NCBI RefSeq assembly: GCF_000159995.1
Contig: NZ_GG700643.1
Coordinates: forward strand, 468,145-532,144
DNA length: 64,000 nucleotides
From: Alloprevotella tannerae ATCC 51259
GTDB lineage: Bacteria > Bacteroidota > Bacteroidia > Bacteroidales > Bacteroidaceae
Direction: 5' to 3'
Shown piece by piece: positions 34,343 to 43,403 of the stretch; the stretch's first letter is position 1; each line of letters starts with the position of its first letter. A model generated the notes under the pieces. It ran no database searches. It saw nothing but the letters and a program-made list of their open reading frames with translations, and was not told the origin of the DNA. Made by a program: the position numbers and the translations under genes.

Positions 34343-35530
34343 ATGGAAAACGCTGAAGCTTTTATCCGAGATCACCGCACGGAGAGTGTACCTACGCTGG
34401 CACTGCTGCTTGCCGACCGCCCCCGCGAAGAGGCTGAATACATCCTGCGTCAGATCGAGGGTTGGCAGAAGTTGAACGCGAAAGTACCAACGTGGGCTGC
34501 CGAGCCGCGACTTCGCTATCCGCGCCGCCTTTCGTTGGAGCAATGCTCCGGCGAGTTGGCCGCACGCTATAAGGCGGAGGTCATTCGCCGCCACTTACCC
34601 GCAGGTGGGCGGATGGTAGATCTGACCGGCGGTTTCGGAGTTGACTTTTTTTATCTCGGACAACTGTTTGACGAGGCGATTTACGTGGAACAGCAGGCGG
34701 ATTTGTGCCAATTGGCAACCCATAATCTCCCTTTGCTGGGCCTGCACAACGCGCACTTCGTCAACGCCGATGGCGTGGCTTATTTGCAGGCAATGCCGCC
34801 GGCTGATTTCATCTTGCTGGATCCGGCGCGGCGCGATGGAGCGGGCCGGAAGGTCGTGAGTTTGGCCGATTGCGAGCCCAACGTAATGGATGTATTACCC
34901 TTGCTGCGCGAAAAGGCGCGCTATACGCTCCTGAAACTCTCGCCGATGCTCGATTGGCACACGGCGATGAGCGATTTGGGGCAGGTTTGCGAGGTCCACG
35001 TGTTTGCTGAAAAAGGAGAATGTAAGGACTTGCTCTTGCTGCTGGGTCCTACGGACGGCCCGCCATCGATTCACTGTCGAGACGGGATGGATTTTTCTTT
35101 CCAAACTGCCGATGAAACCGCCGCAAATTGCACTTTTACTGCCGAGGTTGAGACCTTTCTTTACGAACCTTCGGCGGCGCTTTTGAAAGCGGGCGCGCTC
35201 AAATTGCCGACTCTCAGATTCAACTTGAAAAAGTTGCATCCCAACAGTCATTTATATACATCCACACAGTTTATCGCCGACTTTCCGGGCCGCCGCTTCC
35301 GCTGTCTGCGCACGACGACAATGAACAAGGCAGCGCTGAAAGATTTCTGCGGCGACACGAAGCGGGCTAACATCACCGTGCGCAACTTTCCGATGACGGT
35401 AGACGCACTCCGAAAGAAGCTCCACGTAAAAGAGGGCGGCGACGACTATTGGTTTGCCACGACGCTCTACGATGGGCAAAAGGTGATCATAGCCTGCGAA
35501 AAGTTGCCCGCAAGTCATCGGCCCGATTAG
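34343..35530 (+). CDS. THUMP-like methyltransferase (PG_1098 family)
   Basis: A 395-residue class I SAM methyltransferase. The SAM-binding motif VDLTGGFGVDFFYL lies near residues 92-105 and the catalytic-type motif LLDPARRD near 151-158. The C-terminal part (about 285-395, RFNLKKLHPNSHLYTST and later HVKEGG) fits the THUMP-like domain of the P. gingivalis PG_1098 family, which suggests an RNA substrate. It starts 31 bases after the dipeptidase gene. Confidence 0.85.
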   Translation: MENAEAFIRDHRTESVPTLALLLADRPREEAEYILRQIEGWQKLNAKVPTWAAEPRLRYPRRLSLEQCSGELAARYKAEVIRRHLPAGGRMVDLTGGFGVDFFYLGQLFDEAIYVEQQADLCQLATHNLPLLGLHNAHFVNADGVAYLQAMPPADFILLDPARRDGAGRKVVSLADCEPNVMDVLPLLREKARYTLLKLSPMLDWHTAMSDLGQVCEVHVFAEKGECKDLLLLLGPTDGPPSIHCRDGMDFSFQTADETAANCTFTAEVETFLYEPSAALLKAGALKLPTLRFNLKKLHPNSHLYTSTQFIADFPGRRFRCLRTTTMNKAALKDFCGDTKRANITVRNFPMTVDALRKKLHVKEGGDDYWFATTLYDGQKVIIACEKLPASHRPD

Positions 35531-36024
35531 TTGGTTTTTGCATCTCCATATTCAAGGTCTCGTATCGTTTGGTGCCGGCAAACGATGGTTTGGTCGGGGC
35601 AAACAATAGTTTGGTGGGAGCAAACAATAGTTTGGCGGCACCAAACAATCGCCGAATGGCATTGTAGGCATAAAAAACCATATGGCGAAGCAGCATTTTG
35701 CGCCGCCACCGGCCTGTATCAAATGTGGCAGCAGCAGAGAGTAGAGAATGCGTATTCCGAAAACGGTACTTCGCGGCACAGCGCTTGTTGGAAGATAAGC
35801 TAAGAGCAAGGGCAGGTTGAAAAGGTGCACTTCTACGGCCGACGATCTTGACTTTTCCGCTCAAAACGGAGAAAGTAGCGATGCGAAACGGCGACAACGC
35901 TATTTATTTCGTAGCTTTGTAGACTTATCAATCAGTGTCGCTACCACAAAAACCGCACGCACGCTGACGGCGAACAACACAACGCGCGCAATGCGTTGAC
36001 ACATTATATTATATATGACGGCTT
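35531..36024. other. Intergenic stretch with family C array
   Basis: Contains the family C array at 35560-35650 and, just before the next gene, an ACATTATATTATATATG stretch. Open frames on both strands here translate the repeat and are not supported. Confidence 0.6.
35560..35650. repeat. Family C 21-bp array (locus C2)
   Basis: Units begin at 35579, 35600, 35621 and 35642, exactly 21 bases apart; the core is CAAAC(A/G)AT(A/G)GTTTG with linkers such as GTGGGAG and GCGGCAC. A degenerate unit precedes them. Confidence 0.88.
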
Positions 36025-36918
36025 ATGCCTAATCTTCGAGAACGCTTGGCGCCGCTGGTCGGCTCTTGTTGGCGCGTGGCCTTGGTTACGACGCCGCTTG
36101 CCGATATTTTGGCCGGCGCATCCTTGCGTTTCGTGCCCATCGAAGCGCCCGAAAAGGGCGTTTGGTATGGCGATCCGTTTATTTTAGACGTTTCGCCGAG
36201 CGAAATCACGCTTTTGGTGGAAGCTTATGTAGAGCGAAAATTGCAGGGACACATCGAACGCCTGACCATAGCGCGCACTACGGGGCAGGTACTCGAGGCA
36301 AAGACCGTTCTTAGCCTACCCACCCATTTGAGTTTTCCGGAGATTGTGCGCCGCGATGGCGAAATTTTCATCCATCCGGAAAACATTGCTTCCGGCGAAC
36401 ATAGCCTGTTTCGCTACGATCGTGCGCGAGACGCGTTTGTCTTCGATCGTTTGCTAACGAAAGTGCCACTTGTCGATGTCGTATTCCATCAATCGGGCGG
36501 CGAAGAGTGGCTCATCGGCTCGATGGATGCGGACCCTTACGGGCGAACACTGCATTTTTTGAAAAAGCAAGGCGATGCGTATGAAGCCACTTCTCATTTG
36601 CGCTTTCCGGAATTTATTGCGCGCAATGCCGGCAGCCTCTTTCGCTTCGAGGGGCAACTCTATCGGCCCGCGCAGATTTGCAATCGTCATTACGGCGAGG
36701 GCGTTCTACTTCAGCCTTTAAACTATGATCCGCACACGGGTTGGAGCGTCGGCAGCGGGGTGCGCCTCCACTCCACCGATCCGCGCTTTTCGCAGGGGCT
36801 TCATACGTTTAACACGTATGAAAATACTGTTGTTGTCGACTGTCTGTCGTATCGACACCCGAATTTACGCCGACTGATGAACTGGCTGTACCGCCCGTTT
36901 CGCCGCTTTTTGGTATGA
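36025..36918 (+). CDS. GINT1 N-terminal-like beta-propeller protein, probable surface-glycan enzyme
   Basis: A 297-residue soluble protein. It has the pattern of the five-bladed propeller family named after the N-terminal domain of plant glucosamine inositolphosphorylceramide transferase: WYGDPFILDV (about 47-56), HLSFPEIVRRDGEIF (about 100-114), FPEFIARNAGSLF and YRPAQICNRHYGEGV. Bacterial members often sit in capsule loci. Here it stands alone before ftsZ. Function is inferred only from family and is weak; a glycosyltransferase or hydrolase role is possible. Confidence 0.6.
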   Translation: MPNLRERLAPLVGSCWRVALVTTPLADILAGASLRFVPIEAPEKGVWYGDPFILDVSPSEITLLVEAYVERKLQGHIERLTIARTTGQVLEAKTVLSLPTHLSFPEIVRRDGEIFIHPENIASGEHSLFRYDRARDAFVFDRLLTKVPLVDVVFHQSGGEEWLIGSMDADPYGRTLHFLKKQGDAYEATSHLRFPEFIARNAGSLFRFEGQLYRPAQICNRHYGEGVLLQPLNYDPHTGWSVGSGVRLHSTDPRFSQGLHTFNTYENTVVVDCLSYRHPNLRRLMNWLYRPFRRFLV

Positions 36919-36995
36919 CGGCGCACGCCGACCGATCGCGCAAAATAAATCTTCAGTTAGGCAGCAAAAAAGAGATAATCTCCCGCTTTTTTTGT

Positions 36996-37003
36996 TAGTT
37001 TTG
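36996..37003 (+). promoter_or_regulatory. -7 element TAGTTTTG of ftsZ
   Basis: Fits TAnnTTTG; leader to the ftsZ ATG is about 118 bases. No -33 box at the usual distance. Confidence 0.52.
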
Positions 37004-37127
37004 CAAAAATGGCCGGCAGCCGAACCCATCGCAGCTACAGAACTACGCCCCGGCCGTTCAGCCAAACACCACAAAAATAGTTAACAAACCGACCATAACA
37101 TAAGCGCTTCTGCGCTGAACACCAACA

Positions 37128-38408
37128 ATGAACGACGAACTCCTTATCGAACCTGTCGACTGCACGCGCTCTTCGATCATCAAAGTGATAGGCGTAGGCG
37201 GCGGCGGTGGAAATGCTGTAGCCAACATGTACTGTGAGGGCCTCCACGACGTACGCTTCCTCGTCTGCAACACGGACCGGAAAGCGCTTGAAAGCAGTGC
37301 GGTGCCCGATCGTCTGCAGCTTGGGCCCGGACTTGGAGCCGGCGGCGATCCGGAGACAGGGCGAGCACTGGCCGAGGGCGATTTGGAGGCGATCGATGAC
37401 ATCTTTGACGAAGATACGAAGATGGTCTTTATCACCGCGGGAATGGGCGGTGGAACGGGAACGGGCGCTTCGCCGATCATTGCGCGAGAAGCAAAATCGC
37501 GCGGGCTGCTTACGGTGGCCATCGTGACGATTCCGTTTCTTTTTGAGTTGCAGCGGCAAGTCGATAAAGCCTTAGACGGCGTCGAAAGGTTGGCCAAAGA
37601 GGTCGATGCCATACTCGTCATCAACAACGAACGGCTCCGAGAAATTTATCCGGACCTCACTGTCATCAATGCCTTCAAGAAAGCCGACGAAACACTGACG
37701 AAAGCTGTCGGGAGTATTGTGGAAATCATCAAAATGCGCGGCCGTGTCAACCTCGACTTCCGCGATGTGAATATGGTTTTGCATCAAGGTGGCTTGGCCG
37801 TCATATCTTCGGGACACGCAACAGGGCCTCAACGCGTCACGCGAGCCATTCGCGATGCGCTCTATTCGCCCTTGCTCAATAATAAAGATATCTTTCGGGC
37901 CACGCGTATTGCCATGGCCATCACTTGTAGTTCGGAGCCGGACCAAGCCTTGCTCATCGATGAAATGAGCGAAATAGAGCATTTCACAACGCGCTTCGAT
38001 GGCAACCCATATTTCAAATGGGGTTTCGTGCCCGACGCAGCTATGGGCGACGAAATCAAAGTGACGATTCTGGCATCCGGCTTTGGGGTCTTTAATGAGA
38101 AGTCGGACCAAACTGACGCGCTTTCTGAGGACGAGCGCACGAAACGGGCAATCCGCCGCGAACGCATTTACGGTTCTGGAAAGCGCCAAAAGCGCCCGCA
38201 CGCCTTTATCATCCGCCTGCAATTAGAGGATATGATCAACGGCGACTTGCCGGAATTATTCGAAAGTGTGCCTACGCGAAACCGTACACCGGAGATGGCG
38301 CGCCAAATACGCCAAGCGCTCGAAGCCGGACGAAGGAAAGCGCCGCAATCGACAGAATCGGACGCCGCGAAAGAGGAGGAAACGCCACTTATCATCAATT
38401 TTGATTAA
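37128..38408 (+). CDS. ftsZ: Cell division protein FtsZ
   Basis: Tubulin-like GTPase that forms the Z ring. The 426-residue protein has GVGGGGGNAV (22-31), the tubulin signature GGGTGTG (107-113) and a synergy loop NLDFRDVN around residue 207, so it should be active. The C-terminal linker is short and charged and ends EEETPLIINFD, with no obvious match to the conserved FtsA-binding tail I know from proteobacteria. In Bacteroidales ftsZ is generally last in the dcw cluster after ftsQ-ftsA; here the upstream gene is unrelated and ftsZ has its own promoter. Confidence 0.96.
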   Translation: MNDELLIEPVDCTRSSIIKVIGVGGGGGNAVANMYCEGLHDVRFLVCNTDRKALESSAVPDRLQLGPGLGAGGDPETGRALAEGDLEAIDDIFDEDTKMVFITAGMGGGTGTGASPIIAREAKSRGLLTVAIVTIPFLFELQRQVDKALDGVERLAKEVDAILVINNERLREIYPDLTVINAFKKADETLTKAVGSIVEIIKMRGRVNLDFRDVNMVLHQGGLAVISSGHATGPQRVTRAIRDALYSPLLNNKDIFRATRIAMAITCSSEPDQALLIDEMSEIEHFTTRFDGNPYFKWGFVPDAAMGDEIKVTILASGFGVFNEKSDQTDALSEDERTKRAIRRERIYGSGKRQKRPHAFIIRLQLEDMINGDLPELFESVPTRNRTPEMARQIRQALEAGRRKAPQSTESDAAKEEETPLIINFD

Positions 38409-38435
38409 CAGTAATCATCATAAACATTATTGATT

Positions 38436-38888
38436 ATGGACTTATTTGAACAAATCAGCAAGGATATTGTAGCAGCGATGAAGGCTAAGGATAAAATACG
38501 GCTTGAAACGCTGCGCAATATCAAGAAGTTTTTCATCGAAGCAAAGACGGCGCCGGGCGCAAACGACACGTTGACGGACGCGCAAGCGCTCAAAATCTTG
38601 TCGAAACTTGCTAAACAAGGCCGCGATACGGCGAAACTTTACACGGAACAGGGCCGGCCGGACTTGGCTGAAGAAGAAGCGGCGCAGGCTGCGATCATCG
38701 AGGAGTATTTACCAAAGGCGCTCACACCGGAAGAGCTTGAAGTTGCCGTGAAGGCTATCATCGCCGAAACGGGGGCTACTTCGATGAAGGATATGGGCCG
38801 CGTAATGGGCGAAGCATCAAAACGCTTGGCCGGAAAAGCCGATGGTAAGGCTATTTCTGACTGGGTTAAGAAACTCTTGGCGCAATAA
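38436..38888 (+). CDS. yqeY: GatB/YqeY domain protein
   Basis: A 150-residue helical protein with the YqeY/GatB tail fold (EEYLPKALTPEEL around 90-102 and SMKDMGRVMGE around 115-125). The family is related to the tRNA-binding part of the amidotransferase GatB; its cellular role is unclear. The ATG at 38436 (MDLFEQ) is preferred over an in-frame TTG six bases earlier. It follows ftsZ by 27 bases, a pairing common in Bacteroidales. Confidence 0.9.
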   Translation: MDLFEQISKDIVAAMKAKDKIRLETLRNIKKFFIEAKTAPGANDTLTDAQALKILSKLAKQGRDTAKLYTEQGRPDLAEEEAAQAAIIEEYLPKALTPEELEVAVKAIIAETGATSMKDMGRVMGEASKRLAGKADGKAISDWVKKLLAQ

Positions 38889-38965
38889 AACGGCAAGGCG
38901 AAAGGGCCTATATATAATATGGTATAGATCTAAGCTGAGCAAAGTAAAGAAAATGAAAAGATAAT

Positions 38966-38995
38966 AAAGCCCGAACTTGTACAAGTTCGGGCTTT
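38966..38995. terminator. Perfect 30-base palindrome after yqeY
   Basis: A fully symmetrical palindrome with AAAGCCCGAACTTG as left arm. The stem is strong but only three T follow, so it may act in both directions or stabilise the 3' end. The rest of 38889-39386 holds no gene. Confidence 0.65.
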
Positions 38996-39386
38996 CGCGC
39001 GCTCTTGTTCGTTTCGCGTGCCTAAAATGAGTTACCGAATGCCTCAAATCTTTTTCCCAATCAATTACAACACAAATTCTTTATTTTTGAACAAATTGGG
39101 AACTGTTCACCTAAGAATTGGCGACAATGCAAACCTGAACGTGAAAAAACTTAACTACATTTTGGGATTTTTTCTACTTGCCTAAAATTAAAATCATATA
39201 TTTGCACCATAATCTTATCCCACGTTTTGCCTATCAAAGCAAGATTTGGAGGTGCGCCGACAGAAGATATTGTTGCCGGAGCGCAGTGCGAGCGGACCGA
39301 GCAGCTTTATTATGCCACGAGTGTGCATCGCCGCCTATTGAGATTTTGGAAAAGTGCAAACGAACAAAACATTTAAAGATCTAAAT
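38996..39386. other. Intergenic stretch before the GLUG protein
   Basis: AT-rich with no supported gene except the promoter at 39197-39204; the leader of the next gene would be about 180 bases. Confidence 0.55.
39197..39204 (+). promoter_or_regulatory. -7 element TATATTTG before the GLUG protein
   Basis: Fits TAnnTTTG; a CTTG lies 16 bases upstream, closer than the usual -33 spacing. Confidence 0.5.
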
Positions 39387-40850
39387 ATGAAACACCTTAA
39401 CGCTACGCTGCTTCTTTCTTTAGCAGCAATTTGTCTGCCCGGATCATCTATGGCCGACGTCACCCCAAAGCAAATGCAGGCTCAAGTAGAGCTCACTTTG
39501 CAGCAATACCTACAAGCTCAAAAAGCAGGCGCTCGCAAACAGCTGCGTCAAAGCACCCAAGCGCCGGCCTTCAGTGGCGGCGAAGGCACGCAGGCCAACC
39601 CTTATCTCGTGAAGACTGTCGATGACCTGAAAGCCCTCTCCAAGGCTGTGGAAGAGGACAAAAACACTTTCGCCGGCAAATTCTTCCGTATGGAGAATGA
39701 CATTAACCTCGCCGGCGTAGAAGACTTGCGCCCCATCGGCAACGGCTTTGATCGCACGGCTGACGACCCGACAAGAATTCGCCCGTTTATGGGTACTTTC
39801 GATGGCAACAACCACAGCATCCGCAACTTCACATTCCACAATGACCAATACGCTATGTTCGGCTTCTTCGGTATCGTTAAAGGCGCTACGATCAAGAACC
39901 TCACCATCGCAAGCGGTAAAGTCGAAGGCGACCACATCATCGGCGGCATCGTAGGTGTGGGAATGGACGGCACAAAGATCATCAATTGCCACACGGGTAA
40001 AGATTATGTAGTCAACTGCCACAGATTTTACGGCGGCGGCATTGTGGGCGGACTCATCGCCGGCGCAGCGAGCGAAATCGCAGACTGCACCAACGACGCG
40101 CCCCTCACGTGCTACCTCGGCATCACCGGAGGTCTCGTCGGCTCCAACACGCAAGACGGCACGAAAATCGAGCGTTGCGGCAACCGCGCTGCAGTTAAGG
40201 AGCACAGCACCAATACCGGCGGCATCATCGGACAAATTAAACGCTCCATAACCATCAGAGATTGCTACAACACCGGCGAAGTTAGCGCTCTCAACGAACA
40301 AAGCGCGACCGACGGCACCATTGGTGGCATCATCGGAAATACGGAAGAGGCCGTCGACGGAAGCATTATCGAGATCACCAACTGCTATCAAGCAGGCGCT
40401 TTGATTTATAGTTCGCCGACGCTGATGGACCCCATCGTACCCGGATCTTTCCCGACAACGATTTTCAACAGCTATTACGCAAAAATGGAGGACGGCAGCA
40501 GCTACTCAACCGGCATTGGCGTCGACTACGAAGACATGAAAAAGCAGGAGTTCGTCAACAAACTCAACGAAGATGACGCGTCAGGCATCTGGATCATCAA
40601 ATCAGGCGTCAACGACGGTCTCCCCGTGCCTGAAAACAACACGACCGGCATCCGCAACATCAACCAAGGCGAGCAAGCTTCCATCGCGATTGTCAATGGT
40701 CAGATCCAAGTGAATGGCCGCTACAACACGCTCCAAGTTTATACGATTGACGGCCGCCTCCTCCCGCTCGGTTCACAATTGGAGAAAGGCACGTACATCG
40801 TTCGCCTCGTTTCCGGTGGCAAGACTTCCACGTATAAAGTAAAACTGTAA
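39387..40850 (+). CDS. Secreted GLUG-repeat protein with T9SS-type C-terminal domain
   Basis: A 487-residue protein started at the ATG at 39387 (MKHLNATLLL), giving a clean signal peptide ending near SMADV. The middle has at least five GLUG-like turns of a beta-helix (IIGGIVGVG, YGGGIVGG, ITGGLVGSN, NTGGIIGQ, IGGIIGN) with short Cys-containing strands between them. The last 70 residues have the T9SS type A sorting look (VYTIDGRLLPLG, then KGTYIVRLVSGG), so it is probably displayed on the cell surface or released. Possibly an adhesin; no enzyme motif seen. Confidence 0.78.
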   Translation: MKHLNATLLLSLAAICLPGSSMADVTPKQMQAQVELTLQQYLQAQKAGARKQLRQSTQAPAFSGGEGTQANPYLVKTVDDLKALSKAVEEDKNTFAGKFFRMENDINLAGVEDLRPIGNGFDRTADDPTRIRPFMGTFDGNNHSIRNFTFHNDQYAMFGFFGIVKGATIKNLTIASGKVEGDHIIGGIVGVGMDGTKIINCHTGKDYVVNCHRFYGGGIVGGLIAGAASEIADCTNDAPLTCYLGITGGLVGSNTQDGTKIERCGNRAAVKEHSTNTGGIIGQIKRSITIRDCYNTGEVSALNEQSATDGTIGGIIGNTEEAVDGSIIEITNCYQAGALIYSSPTLMDPIVPGSFPTTIFNSYYAKMEDGSSYSTGIGVDYEDMKKQEFVNKLNEDDASGIWIIKSGVNDGLPVPENNTTGIRNINQGEQASIAIVNGQIQVNGRYNTLQVYTIDGRLLPLGSQLEKGTYIVRLVSGGKTSTYKVKL

Positions 40851-40909
40851 GCATTCTCTCCGCTGCTGCTACACGACCACTCCACGGCAATAGCACGGCG
40901 CATCATAAT

Positions 40910-40959
40910 CCCCTTTGTTCGGCTACCGACTTCCTTTTATCGGAATCCGAGCAAAGGGG
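40910..40959 (+). terminator. Hairpin after the GLUG protein gene
   Basis: CCCCTTTG (40910-40917) pairs with CAAAGGGG (40952-40959), with inner CGG/CCG pairs. The T tract is weak (ATATTTC), so function as a terminator is uncertain. Confidence 0.5.
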
Positions 40960-41328
40960 ATATTTCTGCCCACAGCTCTGTTTCGTATTTTTTTGTCGGT
41001 CATCGCCTTGCGTCCGCGCCCGACCGGCGGCTTGGGGAGCGGCCTTTTGTCGCGAAGCGCTTTGTGCGGCATACGTCGCAAAAAGTGCCATTTCATCGAG
41101 GATTAGCCTTAATCCGCCAATGCTGAAATGGCGAATATTCCGCGGCTGTTTTTCCTCATAAACTCGCCCTTTACAGCCCCAAAATATGCCGGCCGTACCT
41201 GCTTGGATTGGACTATCTTTTAGACCGTCGCATAATTGACCGACGGGCGGGCCGCAGCGCTACTGTCCGGCCCATTATTTCACGCGCTTACTCCCCCAAA
41301 AGAAGCCCCATATCCCATCCGCTTCATT

Positions 41329-41439
41329 TGCGCTCACGAGCGTAAGCAATTTTTATCACGAGCGCAAACTCTTTTTATCGTGAGCGCAAACTCTTTTTAT
41401 CGTGAGCGCAAACCTTTTTTCTCGTGATAAAAAAGGTTC
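41329..41439. repeat. Family B ~22-bp array (locus B5)
   Basis: The most regular array: GCTCACGAGCGTAAGC, then units of CTTTTTATC(A/G)(C/T)GAGCGCAAAC repeated at 22-base spacing, closed by an opposite-orientation CTCGTGATAAAAAAGG unit. Confidence 0.88.
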
Positions 41440-41677
41440 TGACTGCGTTCCGGCCGCCCTATTACCCGTTTCGTGCACACATATTCCTTGTCTTTTTTCT
41501 ACTTTAATCCCCAAGTTGAAAAGTGAAAAGGCCGAGGCGTACAGCCTGATGCAGCGCTACGCATCCATTGGTGGTGCTAAGAAGCCTCATTGCCCGTAGT
41601 GCCGCGTTGGGAAGCGGACGTGCATCTTTATATATTGTGTCATCGGCTTGCATATTTCCTTATAAAGAGGAATGAAG

Positions 41678-41713
41678 AAGCCGGATAGTCGAGAGCAATC
41701 GACCATCCGGCTT
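41678..41713 (-). terminator. Hairpin after the BspA-like gene
   Basis: AAGCCGGAT (41678-41686) pairs with ATCCGGCTT (41705-41713) plus inner GTCGA/TCGAC pairs. No long T tract, so termination is likely but not certain. Confidence 0.6.
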
Positions 41714-41745
41714 ATGTATATCATACGCCTAAGGGCGCAAGCGCG

Positions 41746-43371
41746 TTATTTCTTCGCTACTTTCTTGCCATTGACAATGTAAATACCGGCCGGCAACTGC
41801 TGCAATGAGCCTTGGCAGCGCACACCGTCGAGTCTGTAAATTCCGGATTTGCGCATCGGGCGTTCATTTTCAAGCGGACGAATGCCGAGGGGGAGACCTT
41901 CGAGGATGTTTGGTGCGAAGTCTTTCCACTGAGCAGCAGCCTCATATTTCTGCTTGCTGCCTTCGGGCACGTAGAGTTGGCAGAAGGTGTTCTTTGTATT
42001 ATCTTTCGGAACATGGCGGAAGACGTCATCTCCCAGCATCACACGGTCGGGATCGGGCATCTGCGCAACAAGCGTCTTCAGCAAGAAGCAACCTTCAAAG
42101 GCTTTGGGGCCGATGCTCGTAACGCCTGCGGGAAGGGTAATGGAACCCAAAGAAACGCAATATTCAAAGGCACTTCGGCCTATGCTCTTGAGCGATTGGG
42201 GGATGATGATCGAGGTCATGGCCTTACAGCTATTGAACACGTCGTCGCCAATGCGCTCTATGCCCTCCGGAATCTTAGCGGTGAGGAGTTCTTCTGAAGC
42301 AAAGAAAGCTCGATTGTCGATTCGCGTTACGCTGGCGGGGATAACCACCGTCTGCAATGCCTCTCCATCGGCGAAAGCGTCTTCTTCGATGGTCGTAAGT
42401 CCGTCGGGAAGAATAACGTTCTTCAAGTTGATGGTGCTAACAAAAGCGCCGAGACCGATCACTTTCACACCTTCAGGAACGAGAATGTCAGTTTCGTCTT
42501 TGCCGGCAGGATATTGGATGAGTCGAGTCTTGTCTTTCGAATATAATATGCCTTCATCGGAAGCGTAAGTGGAGTTCTTGTCATCGACAACAATGCCCAT
42601 AAGCGATGAACAACCGGCCAAAGCTCCATCGCCGATGGACGTAACGCTCGCAGGAATGGAGATTTCTTCCAAACCTACACACTTGTAGAAGGCGTAATCG
42701 CCAATTCGCGTCACGCTATTGGGAATCGTCACGTGCAATAATGCCTCGCAGTCGGAAAAAGCATCGTCGCCGATGGTGGTAACTGTGTTCGGAATGGTGA
42801 AATCTTCATCCTTACCGGCCGGATAACGGATCAATAGCGTCTCTTTTTTGTTGTATAAGACACCGTCTAACGAAGAATAATTTGCATTATTCTCATCTAC
42901 TTCTATTTCTTTCAGCTCAAAACATTCTTGAAAGGCTCTGTCGCCGATCTTTTTCACCGTTGCCGGAATGGAAACCGAAGCTAACTTCTGGCAACTATAG
43001 AAAGCGTGGTAGCCAATCTCAGTCAGCGTTTTGGGAAGTGAGATTTTTTCCATTTTCAAGCTGTAGGTAAAAGCGTTGTCGCCAATCATAGTGACGCCCT
43101 CTCCCACTTCTGCCGTCTTAATCTCTCTGGCAAATGGGGCCCAAGGCTGTGCGTCTTCTTCATAATCGGGAATTGCTCCTTGGCCGGAGATGGTTAATTT
43201 TTTCGTTTCTTTATCGTATTGCCACTGCAGCGGACCTGCGTTTCCACTGTTTTGCGCTTGAATCCCCGCAGCCATCACGAAGAATAAAGCGAACAAGAGT
43301 TTCTGAGGGCCTCTACTAAGGGCGCCTTTCAATAGTTTGCTCTGTAAAAGAGTAATTGAGAAGATGTTCAT
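41746..43371 (-). CDS. BspA-like leucine-rich-repeat surface protein
   Basis: A 541-residue exported protein with an N-terminal signal region (hydrophobic 25-39, ending IQAQ), about twelve LRR_5/BspA repeats each marked by 'IGxxAF' (for example IGDNAF, IGYHAF, IGDDAF, IGRSAF), and a C-terminal segment (YRLDGVRCQG, then LPAGIYIVNGKK) typical of T9SS type A sorting. BspA proteins of oral Bacteroidetes bind fibronectin and fibrinogen; adhesion is the likely role. It follows the Omp28-like gene by 32 bases. Confidence 0.88.
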   Translation of the reverse strand: MNIFSITLLQSKLLKGALSRGPQKLLFALFFVMAAGIQAQNSGNAGPLQWQYDKETKKLTISGQGAIPDYEEDAQPWAPFAREIKTAEVGEGVTMIGDNAFTYSLKMEKISLPKTLTEIGYHAFYSCQKLASVSIPATVKKIGDRAFQECFELKEIEVDENNANYSSLDGVLYNKKETLLIRYPAGKDEDFTIPNTVTTIGDDAFSDCEALLHVTIPNSVTRIGDYAFYKCVGLEEISIPASVTSIGDGALAGCSSLMGIVVDDKNSTYASDEGILYSKDKTRLIQYPAGKDETDILVPEGVKVIGLGAFVSTINLKNVILPDGLTTIEEDAFADGEALQTVVIPASVTRIDNRAFFASEELLTAKIPEGIERIGDDVFNSCKAMTSIIIPQSLKSIGRSAFEYCVSLGSITLPAGVTSIGPKAFEGCFLLKTLVAQMPDPDRVMLGDDVFRHVPKDNTKNTFCQLYVPEGSKQKYEAAAQWKDFAPNILEGLPLGIRPLENERPMRKSGIYRLDGVRCQGSLQQLPAGIYIVNGKKVAKK

Positions 43372-43403
43372 AAGTATTTAATTTGTTGTTTGATATATAG
43401 GCA

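Larger units (their letters stand above)
40851..41677. other. Intergenic stretch between convergent T9SS-cargo genes
   Basis: Contains a CCCCTTTG/CAAAGGGG hairpin (40910-40959) that may terminate the GLUG gene and the family B array at 41329-41439. No supported gene. Confidence 0.6.
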
